A stretch of 64,000 nt of DNA, taken from NCBI GenBank assembly GCA_026168455.1, contig CM047431.1, positions 64,980,668-65,044,667 on the forward strand, given 5' to 3'. The notes below the pieces were generated by a model. That model searched no databases. It saw nothing but the letters and a program-made list of their open reading frames with translations, and was not told the DNA's origin. The position numbers and the translations under genes are program-made. Source of the stretch: Theocolax elegans (taxonomy: Eukaryota; Arthropoda; Insecta; Hymenoptera; Cerocephalidae). This document shows, one piece after another, positions 63,430 to 64,000 of this stretch (its first letter is position 1; every line of letters begins with the position of its first letter).

Positions 63430-64000
63430 TTATATGAGTGTGTTTACGCTTAATAATGCATTTGTATTTCATCTACACGGCCGGGGAACGAAACTGAAAA
63501 TATTGAAAAAATCGACGATTTGGCCGTTTATATGTGTGTGTTTACGCTTAAAAATGCATTTGAACTTGATCAACCCGGCCGGGGAACGAAACTGAAAATA
63601 ATGAAAAAAACGACTTTTTGGTCATTGATATGTGTGTGTTACGCTTAATAATACATTTGAATTTGATCTACCCGGCCGAGGAACGAAACTGCAAATATTG
63701 AAAAAATTGACGTTTTGTCCGGTTTTATGTGTGTGTTTACGCTTAATAATGCAATTAAATTTCATCTACACGGCCGGGGAACGAAACTGAAAATATTGAA
63801 AATTTCGACGTTTCGGCCGTTTATATGTATGTGTTTCCGCTTAAATACGCATTTGAATTTGATCTACCCGGCCGGGAAGCGAAATTAAAAATATTGAAAA
63901 ATTGACGTTTTGGTCGGTTTGATGTGTATTTTAACACATATAAATGCATTTGAACTTGATCAACGAGGCCGGGGAACGAACCTGAGAAAATTGAAAAAAT
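63430..64000. repeat. Satellite after element B copy 2, to the window edge
   Basis: The sequence from 63433 ('tatgagtgtgtttacg') repeats the order of 57846 onwards and 48316 onwards. It is the remainder of an element A-type HOR unit. The array continues beyond the window. Confidence 0.9.

Noticed and set aside
1..64000. Telomeric repeats or an rDNA spacer.
   Set aside because: No TTAGG/TTAGGG-like runs and no rRNA-like sequence were seen at either edge or inside.

Overview
This window is a eukaryotic satellite-DNA array. Almost all of the 64 kb is a tandem repeat of AT-rich monomers of about 96-99 bp, most of them alternating between two classes. Class A carries 'gatcaacgaggccgggg...cgaaactg' and is 98-99 bp. 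Class B carries 'gatctacccggccggggagcgaaatt' and is 96 bp. Together they form a basic dimer of about 195 bp. Other variants include a 'ttcatctacac' class, a divergent class C with 'ggcattagcatatgatc', and a class B derivative with an AT-rich insert. I found no convincing protein-coding gene, tRNA, rRNA or CRISPR array. Every open reading frame in the satellite is a short by-product of the repeats, and the same peptides recur on both strands. Kilobase-scale satellite with embedded terminal-inverted-repeat transposons fits (peri)centromeric or other constitutive heterochromatin. An arthropod is plausible, but the sequence does not identify the organism.

Layout. Positions 1-47113 are uninterrupted satellite with nested higher-order repeats (HORs). 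There is a 1168-bp doublet (1541-3876), a 1.36-kb series (4666-about 8180), four pure 98-bp monomers (10061-10452) and a 600-bp doublet (10440-11640). Positions 13102-about 20070 are a second, internally shorter copy of 1-about 9860, displaced by 13140 bp. Positions 28160-34494 and 34495-40829 are a tandem duplication of about 6.335 kb. Positions 40830-43665 repeat about 25320-27985.

Positions 47114-55958 form a different HOR of about 2.5-2.7 kb. Each unit carries one copy of a 732-bp non-autonomous transposon, here 'element A', with perfect 20-bp terminal inverted repeats and a TA target duplication. Four units are present. Shared variants alternate (units 1 and 3 against 2 and 4), so the amplified block was a two-unit block of about 5 kb. 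Inside the fourth unit, exactly where units 1-3 have an empty site, sits a second transposon, 'element B' (55959-57842). It is a 1.88-kb foldback element that is almost entirely one long palindrome, with arms of 946 and 900 bp around a 38-bp loop, flanked by TTA. A second copy in the same site context (61544-63429) arose by duplication of the array and not by a new insertion. Between the two copies the satellite is a mosaic.

Relative history read from the junctions: A/B satellite; insertion of element A; HOR amplification, including a two-unit step; insertion of element B into one unit; further duplication that copied element B; a recombination breakpoint near 61361. Several patches (about 11820-12420, 23510-24960, 51030-54740, 58230-59350) are unusually rich in single-base indels and may be poorly polished assembly. 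Coordinates of transposon ends and target duplications were read base by base. HOR boundaries given as 'about' are approximate.
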